Positions 6,120 to 7,499 of a DNA stretch of 7,499 nt are shown one piece after another. The position numbers were made by a program, and so were the translations under genes. The notes under the pieces were generated by a model that was given only the letters and a program-made list of their open reading frames with translations, did not search any database and was not told the DNA's origin. Each line of letters begins with the position of its first letter. Within the stretch, counting starts at the first letter, position 1. Source of the DNA: Candidatus Hodarchaeota archaeon (GTDB lineage: Archaea; Asgardarchaeota; Heimdallarchaeia; Hodarchaeales; YT1-057); NCBI GenBank assembly GCA_016839955.1, contig JAEOTI010000139.1, positions 1 through 7,499 on the forward strand, given 5' to 3'.

Positions 6120-6152
6120 GGTTCTATGTTCAAACAAGAATCTAGTTTGAGT

Positions 6153-7337
6153 TTAGTGAAAGAACTCTCGCATTCTATCAAATGCTTTGTCAATCGTTTC
6201 TTCAGGAACACAAAATGACAATCTTAAATGTTCCTCTCCTGTAGGACCAAAAGCTATTCCAGGGGTTGTTGAAACTTTAGCTTCCATTAGAAGTTTCTTA
6301 CAAAAGGTTGTAGAATCTTTTCCTTCCTCTAAAAGAATTTTTGGAAACATTAGATAAGATCCAGTTGGTTTTTGATATTCAAAAACATCCCCCAACTCGT
6401 CTAATCGATCACACATCAAATTTCTAGCTGTTCTGTAATGCTCTCGGAACTTTTCAATACAATCTTGTGGACCTTTTAAGGCTCCTAATGCAGCATATTG
6501 TGAGACTACTGGAGCACATATCGCAAATGGAATGTGTGCTTTTGTTATTTGAGGAATTAGCTCTTCATGAGCATGCAAGTATCCGATTCGCCATCCTGTC
6601 ATGGCATATGTTTTTGTAAATGTATATGTGCTAACGACATTCTTCCTTATTTCAGGAATAGCGGCTATGCTAAAATGTTTGTGACCATCATAAGTAAAAT
6701 ATTCGTAAGCTTCATCTGTTATAATCATCAGGTCATTTTCTAAAGCAATATCTGCTAATTTCCTTAAATGTTGTTCAGGAAAGACTGTTCCCGTGGGGTT
6801 GGAAGGAGAACAGTAGAATATAGCCTTAGTTTTAGGAGTAATAGCTTTTCTAAATCCATCAAGATCTAATGCGAATCCTTGCTCTTCAATTGTAGGAACT
6901 ATGACTGGTTTTCCTGAAGCGAGTAATACTTGTTGAATATGAGTCGAATAGGTTGGAGAAGGAAATAAAACTTCGTCCCCCGGGTCAATTAATGCCAAAA
7001 CAGCAGCTGCTAAGCCTTCAACAGCACCAATTGTAACGATAATTTCTGAAGGATTTGCATTGAAGCCATTATCCCTTTTAATCTTCTTTACTATTTCTTC
7101 TCTTAGTTCTTGGAGACCTGAACTTTGAGAATATCCTCCTGTAAGACCATTTTGGATCGCAACAATTCCAGCTTCTTTGATATGATTTGGTGTGTCTGAT
7201 GTTGGTTTTGCCCAGGATAGAAAAGCTACATCCGTCATTTCCCTTGATAAACGTGTCATTTCATGGATCGCAGATTTTTTAATCTGAGCAACCCTATCAG
7301 AGCCTTTACAATTATTTGACATAATCATCTCTTCCAT
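6153..7337 (-). CDS. Class I/II pyridoxal-phosphate aminotransferase
   Basis: This 394-residue, fold-type I PLP enzyme belongs to the aspartate aminotransferase superfamily and should be cytoplasmic. Cofactor residues are in the expected order: PTYSTHIQQ around 128-136 stacking near the ring, N180 in SPSNPTG, D208 in ITDEAYEYF, Schiff-base lysine K242 in TFTKTYAMTGWRIGY and R250 in the same motif. R372 in HLRLSFC would bind the substrate carboxylate. Length and motifs are typical, with nothing missing. The amino-acid substrate (aspartate, alanine or aromatic) cannot be told from sequence alone. Three in-frame ATGs lie close together (7337, 7328, 7322). The first is used here, but ATG at 7322, preceded by GAGATGAT, is also possible. 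All lie within the end of the upstream DUF89 gene, so translation is probably coupled to it. Confidence 0.93.
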   Translation of the reverse strand: MEEMIMSNNCKGSDRVAQIKKSAIHEMTRLSREMTDVAFLSWAKPTSDTPNHIKEAGIVAIQNGLTGGYSQSSGLQELREEIVKKIKRDNGFNANPSEIIVTIGAVEGLAAAVLALIDPGDEVLFPSPTYSTHIQQVLLASGKPVIVPTIEEQGFALDLDGFRKAITPKTKAIFYCSPSNPTGTVFPEQHLRKLADIALENDLMIITDEAYEYFTYDGHKHFSIAAIPEIRKNVVSTYTFTKTYAMTGWRIGYLHAHEELIPQITKAHIPFAICAPVVSQYAALGALKGPQDCIEKFREHYRTARNLMCDRLDELGDVFEYQKPTGSYLMFPKILLEEGKDSTTFCKKLLMEAKVSTTPGIAFGPTGEEHLRLSFCVPEETIDKAFDRMREFFH

Positions 7338-7499
7338 GATGGATAACTATACTCCCTAAAGGGACATTGAGATCACGAGCAACAATTTTACATTTAGCTA
7401 GCAAGAGGAAGAAGAAATCTTTTTGCTCGCTAAGAGCCTCATAATTTCCCTGGCCTTTACAGATAATGACATCTGCTGTTTTCATAAGGTCAAGAAACC
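7312..7499 (-). CDS. DUF89-family protein, C-terminal part (N-terminus off the right edge)
   Basis: An open frame enters from the right edge (first full codon at 7497) and gives 61 residues ending in a TAA at 7312-7314. It is incomplete at its N-terminus. The segment ADVIICKGQGNYEAL, then FFFLLLAKCKIVARDLNVPLGSIVI, matches the C-terminal part of DUF89 proteins, where KGQGN(F/Y)E and LLKAKCPVVA-type motifs are characteristic. The family comprises metal-dependent phosphatases proposed to remove damaged or excess phosphometabolites. The metal-binding residues seen in family structures lie mostly upstream of this fragment. It overlaps the aminotransferase start by 11-26 bases, depending on which ATG is used, which indicates a shared transcript. 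Confidence 0.75.
   Translation of the reverse strand, partial: FLDLMKTADVIICKGQGNYEALSEQKDFFFLLLAKCKIVARDLNVPLGSIVIHHGRDDYVK

Noticed and set aside
6130..6150. Terminator hairpin TCAAAC/GTTTGA after the aminotransferase
   Set aside because: The stem is only six pairs and no T-run follows on the minus strand, so it is not supported as a terminator.
1..7499. CRISPR array, tRNA genes, defence or toxin-antitoxin modules
   Set aside because: No spaced direct repeats, no tRNA-like cloverleaf and no recognisable defence protein were seen.

Overview
The window looks archaeal and AT-rich. Likely TATA elements, Shine-Dalgarno sites of the AGGTGA type, U-rich 3' ends, a heterodisulfide-reductase-like CCG protein and a DUF89 protein all point that way. 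The mix of acyl-CoA oxidation, electron-transfer flavoprotein and Hdr-like genes would fit an Asgard-type or other heterotrophic archaeon. That placement is inference, because there is no marker gene here.

Left arm (1-1225, minus strand): two tandem ParA/MinD-like ATPase genes. The upstream one (401-1225) has an intact P-loop. The downstream one (1-384, running off the left edge) keeps the Walker A' region but has lost the P-loop lysine. A 233-bp divergent region (1226-1458) separates them from the metabolic genes.

Centre (1459-4491, plus strand): a tight operon of acyl-CoA dehydrogenase, EtfB and EtfA, ending in a T-rich terminator. Facing it, with only a 51-bp gap, is a soluble HdrD/GlpC-type iron-sulfur protein (4543-5766, minus strand). 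The dehydrogenase would pass electrons from acyl-CoA oxidation to EtfAB. The Fe-S protein is a reasonable candidate for the next carrier, but nothing in the window proves it.

Between 5767 and 6152 there is no ordinary gene. This stretch holds the Fe-S gene's promoter and then a G/C-richer block (about 5835-6119). That block is full of hairpins and ends in a right-end-type hairpin of IS200/IS605 (IS1341-like) elements, with no TnpB core present. It looks like a TnpB-less remnant or non-autonomous element carrying an omega-RNA-like structured RNA, and it is the most interesting part of the window.

Right arm (6153-7499, minus strand): a class I/II PLP aminotransferase overlapped at its start by the end of a DUF89-family gene that runs off the right edge.
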